From: an uncultured Paenibacillus sp.
GTDB lineage: Bacteria; Bacillota; Bacilli; Paenibacillales; Paenibacillaceae
Assembly (NCBI GenBank): GCA_937895345.1
Contig: CALAWP010000054.1
Location: 31,993-95,992, forward strand
Length of the DNA: 64,000 bases
Direction of reading: 5' to 3'
The translations under genes were made by a program, and so were the position numbers. Below, in pieces: positions 34,348-43,206 of this stretch (its first letter is position 1; the number at the start of each line of letters is the position of its first letter). The notes below the pieces were generated by a model. It saw only the letters and a list, made by a program, of their open reading frames with translations, was not told the origin of the DNA and did no database searches.

Positions 34348-36101
34348 TGCGCTCCCTCCTCGATCCTGCAAGGTATGACTACCGACAACCGGGTGCCCTT
34401 GCCCGGCTCGCTCGTCACCGTGAGCAGCTCCCCGTTGCCGTAAAACCGCTCAAGCAGACGCTTGACGTAACGAAGGCCGATTCCCATGCCGATCAGCGAA
34501 TCTTCGGCGCCCGTGCCCAGCAGCTGCTCCCGCTTGGCGGCATCCATGCCCGGCCCGTTGTCCTCCACGGCCAGCTCCAGCCGGTCCCGGCCGTACCTCG
34601 CCGCCGTTATGCGAATGAGGCCGTGCTCCTCGTTCTTGCCATGGTAAATCGCGTTCTCCACCAGCGGCTGCAGCAAAAAGCGGGGCAGCGGCAAATGGAG
34701 CAGTTCGGGATCCGCTTCGATGACGAAATCAAGCTCGCCCTCGTAACGGATGCTTTGAAGCTCGATATAATTGCGAAGGGCGCCGATCTCGTCCCGCAGC
34801 GTGACGATCAGGCTGTGCTTGCCCATGTTGTAATGGAGCACCTGCACCAGCAGCGTGACGATGCGGTCGATATCGTCCTGCCCGTTCGCGCGGGCGAGCC
34901 ATTGCACGGAATTAAGCGTATTGTGGAGAAAATGCGGATTGATCTGACTTAGCAGCTTTTCCGTTTCGAGCCGGCTCTTGTTGCGCTCGTTGCGCGCCAT
35001 TTCCTCGATCAGCTCGTTAACGGTCGTCTTCATCGTCTGGAAATTGGCGAGCAGCTGGTCGAACTCCTCGATCTGCATATAACCGACCGGCGCCTCGCGG
35101 TCGCCCGTCATCCGCACGATTTCCCGATTCACCTTCCGCAGCGATCCGTACACTTTCCGCCAAATCATCGTAGACAGCACGATGGCAAGGCCGATGGAAA
35201 CGAAAAAGAGCAAGCCCATCCTTTGCATCCACAAATTAATTTCGTGATTGAACACATCCTTGCTGACGGCCGTTACCAGCTTCCAGCCCTGCACGCTTTC
35301 GTAGCCGAACAAATAGTGGCCGTCGTAATCCCGTTCGCCTTGCTGCGTCATGTCCCATCTCAGCAGCTCGGGTTCAAACGGCGGCAAGCCTTCATCCGCA
35401 AACAGCACCTCGTTCCTTTCGTTGATCAAATAATGGTATACCGGCATGCCGTACCAGTTGCTGCTCATAATTTTGCGAAAAATATTGTAGTTCGACTCCA
35501 AATAAATGTAGATCGAGTTGTCGTCATCCGTCCGGACTTCCCGCAGGGACGAAAAGACCGTGTTCTCGCTGTGCTTGTACTGCGTCCGATGGGGGCCGAA
35601 ATAAGAGGTGCCGTTATGCTTGACGAAGGCGGGCAAATCGTCGACCCGAAAGACGGGATCGACCGCCAGGTTCGCAAACAGCACGGGGTCGTTGGCATTG
35701 CCGTTGTAATATACCATCAAGCCGAGATTCGGGTTCGTAAAGTTGACGACGTTCAAGTTGTCCTCGATATCCTGCATCACCTCGACCCGCTCGGTCAGCT
35801 TTTCCGTCTTCAAAAATTCGTTGATTTTGGCGGCGGTTTGCCCGTCCAGGGCGAACTGCTTCGACACGTAGTCCAGGTTGCTGAGCAAATTTTCGATGCC
35901 GGTCGCCTCCTGCTTGAGGCTCGCCTCGATGCCGGCCCTGATTTTGTGCTTCAGAATCGCATGTATGGACGAATACGTATATCCGGCAAATAGTAGCGGA
36001 GGAAATAAACAGGCGATCAGCAAGTAGATGACGAGCGTCCGCCTGAGCGTGCCCCTTTGAAATGGATGCGTCAGAGTGCGCCATAGTCGCTTCGTGTTCA
36101 C
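34344..36101 (-). CDS. YesM-type sensor histidine kinase
   Basis: A 585-residue membrane kinase with helix 1 at about 20-45, an extracellular domain to about 292, helix 2 at 293-314, a HAMP region, then a His_kinase domain with His390 in INPHFLHNTLN and an ATPase domain (LVENAIYHGKN, EDNGPGMD, GIGLRYVKRLL). The GTG start at 36101 lies 7 bases after GAGGAGA. It is the first gene of the kinase-regulator-binding protein transcript. A terminator separates it from the upstream importer operon. Confidence 0.93.
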   Translation of the reverse strand: MNTKRLWRTLTHPFQRGTLRRTLVIYLLIACLFPPLLFAGYTYSSIHAILKHKIRAGIEASLKQEATGIENLLSNLDYVSKQFALDGQTAAKINEFLKTEKLTERVEVMQDIEDNLNVVNFTNPNLGLMVYYNGNANDPVLFANLAVDPVFRVDDLPAFVKHNGTSYFGPHRTQYKHSENTVFSSLREVRTDDDNSIYIYLESNYNIFRKIMSSNWYGMPVYHYLINERNEVLFADEGLPPFEPELLRWDMTQQGERDYDGHYLFGYESVQGWKLVTAVSKDVFNHEINLWMQRMGLLFFVSIGLAIVLSTMIWRKVYGSLRKVNREIVRMTGDREAPVGYMQIEEFDQLLANFQTMKTTVNELIEEMARNERNKSRLETEKLLSQINPHFLHNTLNSVQWLARANGQDDIDRIVTLLVQVLHYNMGKHSLIVTLRDEIGALRNYIELQSIRYEGELDFVIEADPELLHLPLPRFLLQPLVENAIYHGKNEEHGLIRITAARYGRDRLELAVEDNGPGMDAAKREQLLGTGAEDSLIGMGIGLRYVKRLLERFYGNGELLTVTSEPGKGTRLSVVIPCRIEEGAQ

Positions 36102-36119
36102 GGGGATCTCCTCTCGGCC

Positions 36120-36167
36120 GTAATCGCTTACACATTTTATTGTACTCTGTTATGCTGCGGCTGGAAA
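36120..36167 (-). promoter_or_regulatory. Promoter of the kinase-regulator operon with cre-like site
   Basis: The minus strand has TTTCCA (36162-36167), 17 bases, then TACAAT (36139-36144). Just downstream TGTAAGCGATTACG (12 of 14 cre positions) covers the expected transcription start. Confidence 0.5.
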
Positions 36168-36178
36168 TAATGAAAAGG

Positions 36179-36221
36179 AAAAAAGTATGAAAGACTCGCA
36201 AAGTTTGAGAGTCTTCCATAC
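36179..36221 (-). terminator. Rho-independent terminator of the importer operon
   Basis: GTATGGAAGACTC pairs with GAGTCTTTCATAC around an 11-base loop and is followed by TTTTTTCC on the minus strand. It lies 14 bases after the stop at 36235. Confidence 0.9.
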
Positions 36222-36234
36222 CTTCCTTCATCCG

Positions 36235-38022
36235 TTACTTACGATACTCGATAGCTTTTCTGTTTTGCTCGATATTGAAAGCAAGAACTTCATCATAGCC
36301 AAGTCCTTTGGCTTTGTCGATCATTTCCGCCTTCAGCTTTTCGAACTCGGCGTCGTTTTTCGCATAAACCAGCTGCCACGAATATTGCTTGATCACCGAT
36401 GCTACCTGGCCTTGCTTTTGCTGCAGGTCATCCGGCATTTGAACATACGGCTGACCCGTATAGATCGGTTTCTGCACCGCGATTTTCCCGTTTTTCTCCA
36501 GCCATTCCTTGGCCGTGTTCGCGCCCATCGCTTTACGCCAGTTTTCTTCCATTTTGTTCGGCGCTTTGGCAAGCGTAGAAGACCAGAGCAAGTAGTCGTA
36601 CGGATCGCCCGTCTCCGGGTTGATGGCGCTCATTTTGAAGGAAGTCATGTTCATCTGGTTCCGGCCTGTGTCCCATTCGCCGCCGCCGAACTCTGCCGGA
36701 ATCGGCGTCGCGTTCGATGGCATCGCTTCTTCGCCGAGTGCCGTCAGCACCGGCTTGCCGTCTGCGTTCAGCTCCCACACCATGCCTTCCGGACCGTAGT
36801 TCGATACCATCGTGCCTTCCGGCGAGTACATCCAGTCGATCAATTCCATCACGCGCTCGGGATGTTTCGTTTTGGAGCCGATCGCCCATACGTTTTCGCC
36901 GCCGTAAGGGTTGAAGCCGTTAGAGAAGGAGCGCTCCTCTTCGAACGGAACAAGATGGAAGCCTTTCCCTTCGGCCAGGCGCTCAGGCGTATTGTACGCG
37001 TCGTCCAGCCAGGAGAACCAGGCGAACAGCAGTTGACCGTCTCTCATTTTGTTGACGACGTCGTCGAATTTTTGTGTCAGGGAATCGGGGTCGACCAATC
37101 CCATTTGATTGGCGTCGTAATACAGCTTCAACGCTCTCATGTAGTAGCTGTCTTCGTCCAGCAGCCCTTGAATATCATCCGTATCGGCCGACACGAGCGA
37201 GAAGCCGCCGGGGTTGAAGCCGTCGCTTTCTTCATATCCGTGAAGGCCGGCCCAAGCTTTCGCATTCATCATCAGGTTGCCGTCCCAATCCGCCCACATC
37301 GAGAAGGCGTAGGTCGGCTTGCCGGAATCGCTTTTCGGCTGCAATTCCTGCATTTGCTTCAGCACCGGCAAATAATCTTCCATCGTTGTAATTTTCGGCC
37401 TGCCGAGCTGTTCGTACAAATCCCAGCGCAAGTTCGGATGGTAGTTCAGATCGGTGCCTTCGGACGGTCCGTCCTCGTCGGGACCGACTTCGCTTCCGAC
37501 GCTGTAGATCGCCGTTCCGCCGCCGAACGAGTTTTTGTTCTTCTCAAGCGCCAGCGGGGCGTATTGTTTCAAGTTTTTGCCGTAATTGTCCAGCAAGCCG
37601 TCTTTCGTCCAATCGAGCAGCATGCCGGCTTCGATGGCATCGAGATACTTCGAGTCGGTAGCGCCAAAGATGATGAGGTCGCCCAAATTGCCGCCGGCCA
37701 TCATCGCCTGGAATTTCGCGTCGCCGCCTTCAAGGTTGGAAGAAATAATATTCAGCTTGACGTTGAATTTGTCTTTGACCACTTTCGCGAACCAGCCCGG
37801 CTGTTCGCCGGAGAAGTTGGACCGGAGCGAGAATACGTCCAGCGTAATTTCTTCGCGCTGCGGTTCCTCGGTCCCTGTTCCCGAACCCGTCGAACTCGTT
37901 TCGTTCGGCTGCTTCGTCGCGTCGCCGCCCGTCTTGTTGTTGCCGGAGCTGCATGCCGCTACCGCCATCGCAACCATAATGAGAGAAAGCATCAGTACAA
38001 ACGATTTTTTTAAATTTGCCAC
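36235..38022 (-). CDS. Extracellular solute-binding lipoprotein, LplA type
   Basis: A 595-residue binding protein. GTG at 38022 follows GGGAGG at 9 bases; a longer reading to 38079 has no such site. The signal KKSFVLMLSLIMVAMAVAAC ends at the lipobox Cys24. The mature domain (ITLDVFSLRSNFSGEQPGW, PGWFAKVVKDKFNVKLN, FAWFSWLDDAYN) is of the large LplA subclass, longer than maltose-type proteins. It is the last gene after the LplB- and LplC-type permeases and is closed by a strong terminator. Confidence 0.92.
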   Translation of the reverse strand: MANLKKSFVLMLSLIMVAMAVAACSSGNNKTGGDATKQPNETSSTGSGTGTEEPQREEITLDVFSLRSNFSGEQPGWFAKVVKDKFNVKLNIISSNLEGGDAKFQAMMAGGNLGDLIIFGATDSKYLDAIEAGMLLDWTKDGLLDNYGKNLKQYAPLALEKNKNSFGGGTAIYSVGSEVGPDEDGPSEGTDLNYHPNLRWDLYEQLGRPKITTMEDYLPVLKQMQELQPKSDSGKPTYAFSMWADWDGNLMMNAKAWAGLHGYEESDGFNPGGFSLVSADTDDIQGLLDEDSYYMRALKLYYDANQMGLVDPDSLTQKFDDVVNKMRDGQLLFAWFSWLDDAYNTPERLAEGKGFHLVPFEEERSFSNGFNPYGGENVWAIGSKTKHPERVMELIDWMYSPEGTMVSNYGPEGMVWELNADGKPVLTALGEEAMPSNATPIPAEFGGGEWDTGRNQMNMTSFKMSAINPETGDPYDYLLWSSTLAKAPNKMEENWRKAMGANTAKEWLEKNGKIAVQKPIYTGQPYVQMPDDLQQKQGQVASVIKQYSWQLVYAKNDAEFEKLKAEMIDKAKGLGYDEVLAFNIEQNRKAIEYRK

Positions 38023-38183
38023 TTGCCATTGCCTCCCTTTGAATAAACTGTTGTTCTCTGTCTTTCCATGCAGCTTCACGCTGCGAGCTTCCCCTTGATG
38101 TCATGCCATTCGCAAGCTGTGCCGCATCACCCCTTTCAAAGATCCGAATCGGCCTTGTACTGCGGATCGGCTGAAGGCTGCAA

Positions 38184-39080
38184 TCAGCCTTTCACGGCTC
38201 CGATCAGTATGCCCTTGACAAAGAAGCGTTGAAAAAACGGATACACAATGAGAATCGGGGTGACGACGATCATCGCCACGGTCGTCCGAATCGAAGTCGA
38301 CGTTTGCACCTTGGACAGGTCGATATTTTGCATGCCTTGGCCCGAACGGACAATGGCCGCCAGCGAATTCGACTCGTTCAAATATTTGTACAGCACGAAT
38401 TGCAGCGTATAAAGCTTGTCGTTAGTCATCAGAAAGACGGTGTCAATAAAGGAGTTCCATTGCCCGACAGCCGAAAAGATGGCAATCGTCGCCGCAATCG
38501 GCGTAATGAGCGGAAACACAATCCGCGTAAACAGCGTCATAATGCCCGCTCCGTCGATTTCGGCCGATTCCTCCAACGCTTCCGGCAGCGACTCGACAAA
38601 CGTCTTCACCAGAATGACATAGAACGGCGACACGATGGCCGGCAAAATGTAGGCCAAAAAGTTGTTGGTCAGATTCAAATTCATCATGATGATGTACCAC
38701 GGAATGATGCCGGCATTAAAATAGGCGGTGACGACGACGAACCGGTACCAGAATGTGCGGCCAGCCATCTTCCGTTTCGAGAACAGGTAGCCGAGAAAGG
38801 CCGAACCGAGCACGGTAAGCACGGTGCCGATGACCGTTCTGCCGACGGAGACAAGCGTAGCGTTCGCCAGCTTGTCGATCTTCAGCACCTGGATATAGTT
38901 GCTCAGGTGAATGCCTTTCGGATACCAGGTCACCTGGCCGGAGGCGCTCAAGCTGTTGTCGCTGATCGTCTGTATGAACAAATAATAGAACGGAAAGACG
39001 CATAGCAGCGTGAACACGGTAAAGCCTGTATAGTTGAAAATATTAAAAACGATATCGCCAACGGATCGTTTTTGCGTCAT
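38184..39080 (-). CDS. Carbohydrate ABC transporter permease, LplC type
   Basis: A 298-residue permease beginning TQKRSVGDIVFNIFNYTGF, with six hydrophobic segments and an EAA loop near residues 176-193 (LEESAEIDGAGIMTLFTRIV). It ends FVKGILIGAVKG. It lies 19 bases after the LplB-type gene and 161 bases before the binding protein gene. Confidence 0.92.
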   Translation of the reverse strand: MTQKRSVGDIVFNIFNYTGFTVFTLLCVFPFYYLFIQTISDNSLSASGQVTWYPKGIHLSNYIQVLKIDKLANATLVSVGRTVIGTVLTVLGSAFLGYLFSKRKMAGRTFWYRFVVVTAYFNAGIIPWYIIMMNLNLTNNFLAYILPAIVSPFYVILVKTFVESLPEALEESAEIDGAGIMTLFTRIVFPLITPIAATIAIFSAVGQWNSFIDTVFLMTNDKLYTLQFVLYKYLNESNSLAAIVRSGQGMQNIDLSKVQTSTSIRTTVAMIVVTPILIVYPFFQRFFVKGILIGAVKG

Positions 39081-39099
39081 GTACGGCGTTCTCCTTTCC

Positions 39100-40053
39100 T
39101 TAGATGATCGATTCCCCGCGCACCCACTTCGACAGCCGGTTGGCCATGAACAAAAGGATGACGCTGACGATCGATTTCAGCATGCTGATGGCGGTGGCAA
39201 ACGAGAAATTGCTGCCGGTAAGGCCAACGTTGTAAACGTACAGATCCAACACCTCGATCGAAGCCTTGTTCATCGCGTTCTGGAAGACGAAATATTGCTC
39301 CAGTCCGTTATTAATGAAATTGGCGATCGAGAGCAGCAGCAGCACGAAAAACGTCGACATAACGCCAGGAACCGTAATATGCCACATGAGCCGGAAACGT
39401 CCGGCGCCGTCTACCTTGGCCGCGTCGTACAGCTCCTGATCGATGGACGTGATCGCGGCGATATAAAGAATCGCCCCCCAGCCAAGTCCTTTCCACACCG
39501 ACCACAGCGTCATCTTCAGCCATATATGGTCGCCTGATGCCAAGTAGTTGACGTTGTTCTCCTGCAAACCCAGTCCGACCATAATCTTGTTGACAAGACC
39601 GTTGTCGACCGAGAACAGCATGAAAGCAATCGCGTACACGAGCACCCAGCTGATAAAGTTCGGCAGCGTCGTTAACGTTTGGACGAGCCGCTTGAACCAG
39701 TTCACTCGGATTTCAACCAGCAAAATGGCGAAGATGACCGGAAAAACCGACGTCAACAGCCCGAGCAAGCTGATGGCGAACGTGTTGCGCATCACGCGCG
39801 TAACTTCCGCCACCTGGTACTTGTTGGACACAATCGATTGAAACCACTGTAAGCCGACAAATTCGGAATCGCTGAGCGAAAATCCCAATCGGTAGTTAAA
39901 AAATGAATACGTCCAGCCGTACAGCGGAAAATAGCTGAACACCAGCACAAGCAGCAGAAACGGCGACGCGTACAGCAACAGCTTGTACCGATGGCTGATG
40001 AAGCCCTTTCTAGGCGTAAGCTGGCGCGCCTTGGGCTGTGTTGCGGGATGCAT
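39100..40053 (-). CDS. Sugar ABC transporter permease, LplB type
   Basis: A 317-residue permease with the LplB hallmarks LLYASPFLLLVLVFSYFPLY and an EAA loop near residues 216-232 (YDAAKVDGAGRFRLMW). ATG at 40053 follows AAGGAGGGGG. It is the first gene of the operon, with an AAGCGCTT-centred operator in front. Confidence 0.93.
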   Translation of the reverse strand: MHPATQPKARQLTPRKGFISHRYKLLLYASPFLLLVLVFSYFPLYGWTYSFFNYRLGFSLSDSEFVGLQWFQSIVSNKYQVAEVTRVMRNTFAISLLGLLTSVFPVIFAILLVEIRVNWFKRLVQTLTTLPNFISWVLVYAIAFMLFSVDNGLVNKIMVGLGLQENNVNYLASGDHIWLKMTLWSVWKGLGWGAILYIAAITSIDQELYDAAKVDGAGRFRLMWHITVPGVMSTFFVLLLLSIANFINNGLEQYFVFQNAMNKASIEVLDLYVYNVGLTGSNFSFATAISMLKSIVSVILLFMANRLSKWVRGESII

Positions 40054-40079
40054 GGGTCCCCCTCCTTCAAAGTCTGTAT

Positions 40080-40093
40080 CGTAAGCGCTTTAT
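40080..40093. promoter_or_regulatory. cre-like operator of the LplB-type operon
   Basis: CGTAAGCGCTTTAT has the palindromic AAGCGCTT core and matches 12 of 14 cre positions. It lies 27 bases upstream of the permease start. No convincing -35/-10 pair was found beside it. Confidence 0.5.
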
Positions 40094-40231
40094 CTGTCTC
40101 TCATTCTATCGTTCCGGGTCTGCGGGGCGGGAGTGGCGCTTGTTCGGGAAACTTATCATTCTGTTTGAAAATCCCGAACCAAAGTCCCCCTCGATTGAAC
40201 AAAAATCTAACCTGCTCTATCATTCAGCATA

Positions 40232-40287
40232 TAAAAAAATAAAAAAGACCGTCCCGAAGGCCTGATTCTTCAGACCTTCGGGACGGC
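40232..40287 (-). terminator. Terminator after the 40330 gene
   Basis: A 13-14-bp stem (GGCCGTCCCGAAGG with CCTTCGGGACGGTC) is followed on the minus strand by TTTTTTATTTTTTTAT. It is the strongest terminator in the window. Confidence 0.95.
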
Positions 40288-40329
40288 CCCTTGGGCGGGG
40301 AACCGTCGGGCACATATGGCTCCGGCAAG

Positions 40330-40677
40330 CTATGCCCGCTCGACCTGGAGCAGCGTAATTTCCTTGACGCCGTACGTATTTTTCAGCTGTTCCTCCTTCA
40401 GAACGCCCAGCTTGACCAGGCTCGCAATCCGGGAAGCGTCGGGCTTGGCGAGCAGCCGCCACACTTCGGGATCCGGCAATGCCTCGTACAGCCTCTCCTC
40501 GTCGTATTCCTTGCGAAGCTGGCGCACCAGCCGAACCTTGCAATCGCCCGTCAGCATTTCGCTGACGCCCCGCTCCTCGCAATGGGCCAATATTTGCCCG
40601 CGAAGCTCCGACAGCTCCTGCTCGATATCCTTTTGCCTGTTCTTCAGTTCATAATACCGGCTCACTTCCAGATGCAT
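40330..40677 (-). CDS. Small coiled-coil protein of unknown function
   Basis: A 115-residue soluble protein starting MHLEVSRYYELKNRQKDIEQ. The first 40 residues form a probable coiled coil; the rest (DCKVRLVRQLRKEYDEERLY, then LPDPEVWRLLAKPDASRIAS) is charged, with a regular alpha/beta pattern. It has no membrane segment or signal peptide. ATG at 40677 is preferred over a GTG 3 codons earlier, which almost touches the ribosome site. It lies 61 bases after the beta-helix gene and is followed by a strong terminator, so it ends that transcript. I do not recognise the family. Confidence 0.7.
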   Translation of the reverse strand: MHLEVSRYYELKNRQKDIEQELSELRGQILAHCEERGVSEMLTGDCKVRLVRQLRKEYDEERLYEALPDPEVWRLLAKPDASRIASLVKLGVLKEEQLKNTYGVKEITLLQVERA

Positions 40678-40738
40678 CGTCCTCACTCTCCCCTTCTCTC
40701 TACTGTATGCCGGACAAGGGGAAAATAAGCCTGCATCG

Positions 40739-43027
40739 TCACTTCGATACGTTGCCCGAAACTTTGTCGTTGTCCTTCAATTTAAGCGTCGCTTTGTTCA
40801 GCGTATTGTCTTCCACGATGTACGGCGGCGCTCCGATGCCCGCGTAAACGGTCGAGATGCCGACCGCCGCCAGGTTGGACGTGATCGTATTGCCGCGAAT
40901 GACCGCGCTGCCGATGTCGTACGGCTCCTCCCGCTTCCAGTAATCGTTCAGCTTGATCAGCTCCGTCTCTTCGCTGGTCAGCGCAAGCGCGCGAATCGTA
41001 TTGTTTTCCAGCAGCACGCTGCCGGCCGCCTCCACGCTGACGGCGCTCGAGTTGCCCTTCGCTTCGAAGACCGAGTCGCGAACGATCAAGTCAAGCTTCC
41101 CGTTGGCGGCGACCATATTATGCGAGGCCGTTTCGCTCGACGTGAACTTGCAACGGTTGAACAGGTACGTGCCGGCGTTCGTCAGGCCGATAAAGCCATG
41201 CGATCCGCCCTTCGCGCCTTCAAATTCGCAATCGTTGTACGTGGCCGGCGGCAAGGCGATCCCGTAGTCGGCATGGAAGCCGGTCACCTTCAGCCGGTTG
41301 ATGACGCTGCCGGGCTCGATGCTTCCCGTGACGGTCCGCAGCGAGGACGGTCCTTCAATCGTGATGTCGTTCAGCCTGATCCGTTTGCCGTACAGCGCGA
41401 GCCCCGCCGCCTTCTCCGTCCCCGTGCTCCGAATGGTAACCCGGGAAGCCGTCACCCCGTACGGCTGCTTGGCGGATATATGAAGCACCGAATCGGTCAT
41501 GTCCATACCTTCGATCCGGATGCGCGGCCCTTCGAAAAAGGTTGAGCCGTCCGTCATCCGATTGTCGACAAACGTCGCATCGTGATGCGCGCTGATGCGC
41601 GTTCCGTCAAAATGGTTGTTCCGAACGAGGGCACCCGTAAACGGAACCGAAACGGCGAGGCCGATCGCCCCCTTCGAAGCGAGATGGTTATGCTCCACGA
41701 CCGCATCCTCGCCGTCGTACAGGACGATATCGTACGACGCGTTGTCGTAAAAGCGGTTGCCGCGGATTATGATGCCGCTGTTCCGGTTCCCATTTTCTCC
41801 GAATCCTCCTTCGACGTCGATGCCGGCTTGCGGGGCCGTTCCTTCGATATGGTGAAGCGAGTTGCCTTCGATCAGGACGCCGTCCGCGCCGCCGACCGTA
41901 ATCCCTTGCCTTCGGTTATAGGCAAACTCCGATTGTTTGACGACGATATTGGTGGTGACGGTCCGGTTCCAAAACTCAATGTACGCTCCTTCGGCGTTGT
42001 CCTTATGAAAAACGAGATGAAACGACGCCGCATCGTCCGGAATGCCGATGAGCTCTCTAACCTGAACCCCTTCCAGCTTGCGGACGAACTTGCCGCGTTT
42101 GTCGTAAAAGAACAGATCGAACTGTCCCGGCAAATGGACCGGGTTGGTCAGCTCGAACTCCCTTTGCTCCCGGAAGATCGGATGGTCGAGCTTTAAAGGC
42201 TCCGCCGTGCGAATGCGTCCTTTGTCCGCGATTATTTTACCGTTGCCGTCGATGCCGCCGGATACGAAGCTGTTCTCGTACAAATCCTTGACCAGCGTGC
42301 CGTGGGCGCCGATCATCAGCCCGTCTCCCGTAAAATGCGTCGCCTTGACGCCGTCGATCGTTACCGAGTCCGCACCGAGCGTCAAGATGCCGTAACCCAG
42401 CTCATGCGTACCCGACGTATGCAGACTGTCCTTGCCGGAATAATCGTGCGTATCCTTGTCACCTTTGTAGACGCCTCCGCGAAGCGTCACATGATTGACG
42501 CCGTAGCCGATAACCATCAGCTGATAGCTTTCCTTCCCGTTCGTTTCCTTCTGCAGAACCGCGTCCGGCGGAAGCTGAAACAGCATGTTTCCGACCATTC
42601 GGATATGGCTGTCTTTATCGATCAGATAAGTGCCGGAAGGCAGCGTCACCGCCGTAATGCCCTGCGATGCGGCCCATTGGAGCGCGTTGTTGATCCCTTC
42701 GGTCGTCTCCTTCGCCGCCGTGCCGTCGTTGCGTATGCCCCAGCGCTTCAGATCGATGGAATGAAGCGTCTGCCCTTCCTGCGCCGTCTTTGCGCCGGTC
42801 GGCGTCCGGCGCGCTTCGCCGACGGCGAAGGTTGGCGTCAAATCCGCCGCCGCGGAAGCGCCGGTCAGGCTCCAGCCGGTCATGTCCGGCACGAAGCCGC
42901 CCCCGCGCAACGCCGAATCGGCGGCGGAAGCGCCGATCGAAGAAGGCTGAACAGCCGGCGCATGAGCGGCCGGCGCGGCGGACGAGCATTGCAGCAAGGC
43001 CAGTAACGTTACTACGAATCGTTTCAC
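40739..43027 (-). CDS. Secreted right-handed parallel beta-helix protein
   Basis: A 762-residue exported protein. The signal peptide is KRFVVTLLALLQCSSAAPAA with a likely cut after AHA. A pectate-lyase-like opening follows (LKRWGIRNDGTAAKETTEGI, ITAVTLPSGTYLIDKDSHIR), then many beta-helix rungs (NVTLRGGVYKG-type, VLIEGNSLHHIEG, NSGIIIRGNRFYDNASYDIV, AVVEHNHLASKGAIGLAVSV) to the end. No obvious catalytic set can be named, so polysaccharide lyase, hydrolase or pure binding roles remain open. The start is GTG at 43027 after GGGAGG. Confidence 0.82.
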   Translation of the reverse strand: MKRFVVTLLALLQCSSAAPAAHAPAVQPSSIGASAADSALRGGGFVPDMTGWSLTGASAAADLTPTFAVGEARRTPTGAKTAQEGQTLHSIDLKRWGIRNDGTAAKETTEGINNALQWAASQGITAVTLPSGTYLIDKDSHIRMVGNMLFQLPPDAVLQKETNGKESYQLMVIGYGVNHVTLRGGVYKGDKDTHDYSGKDSLHTSGTHELGYGILTLGADSVTIDGVKATHFTGDGLMIGAHGTLVKDLYENSFVSGGIDGNGKIIADKGRIRTAEPLKLDHPIFREQREFELTNPVHLPGQFDLFFYDKRGKFVRKLEGVQVRELIGIPDDAASFHLVFHKDNAEGAYIEFWNRTVTTNIVVKQSEFAYNRRQGITVGGADGVLIEGNSLHHIEGTAPQAGIDVEGGFGENGNRNSGIIIRGNRFYDNASYDIVLYDGEDAVVEHNHLASKGAIGLAVSVPFTGALVRNNHFDGTRISAHHDATFVDNRMTDGSTFFEGPRIRIEGMDMTDSVLHISAKQPYGVTASRVTIRSTGTEKAAGLALYGKRIRLNDITIEGPSSLRTVTGSIEPGSVINRLKVTGFHADYGIALPPATYNDCEFEGAKGGSHGFIGLTNAGTYLFNRCKFTSSETASHNMVAANGKLDLIVRDSVFEAKGNSSAVSVEAAGSVLLENNTIRALALTSEETELIKLNDYWKREEPYDIGSAVIRGNTITSNLAAVGISTVYAGIGAPPYIVEDNTLNKATLKLKDNDKVSGNVSK

Positions 43028-43165
43028 AAGCTACCTCCCGTAAATCGCAAATCATGATCGGTTCACCAGGCTGCCATTTGCTTAGTTGTTCTCACTATAT
43101 CACGACTCCGGTTCTTAATAAAGAACTCTTGTCGAGACCGGCGTCAAGCTCGAGAGACGCAGCAA

Positions 43166-43189
43166 ACCCTGCCGGGGTGCCGGCAGGGT
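43166..43189 (-). terminator. Hairpin after the HD-GYP gene
   Basis: A perfect 10-bp stem (ACCCTGCCGG / CCGGCAGGGT) with a 4-base loop and a short TTTG tail on the minus strand lies 18 bases after the stop at 43207. Confidence 0.6.
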
Positions 43190-43206
43190 CGGAAATCCTA
43201 TGAACG

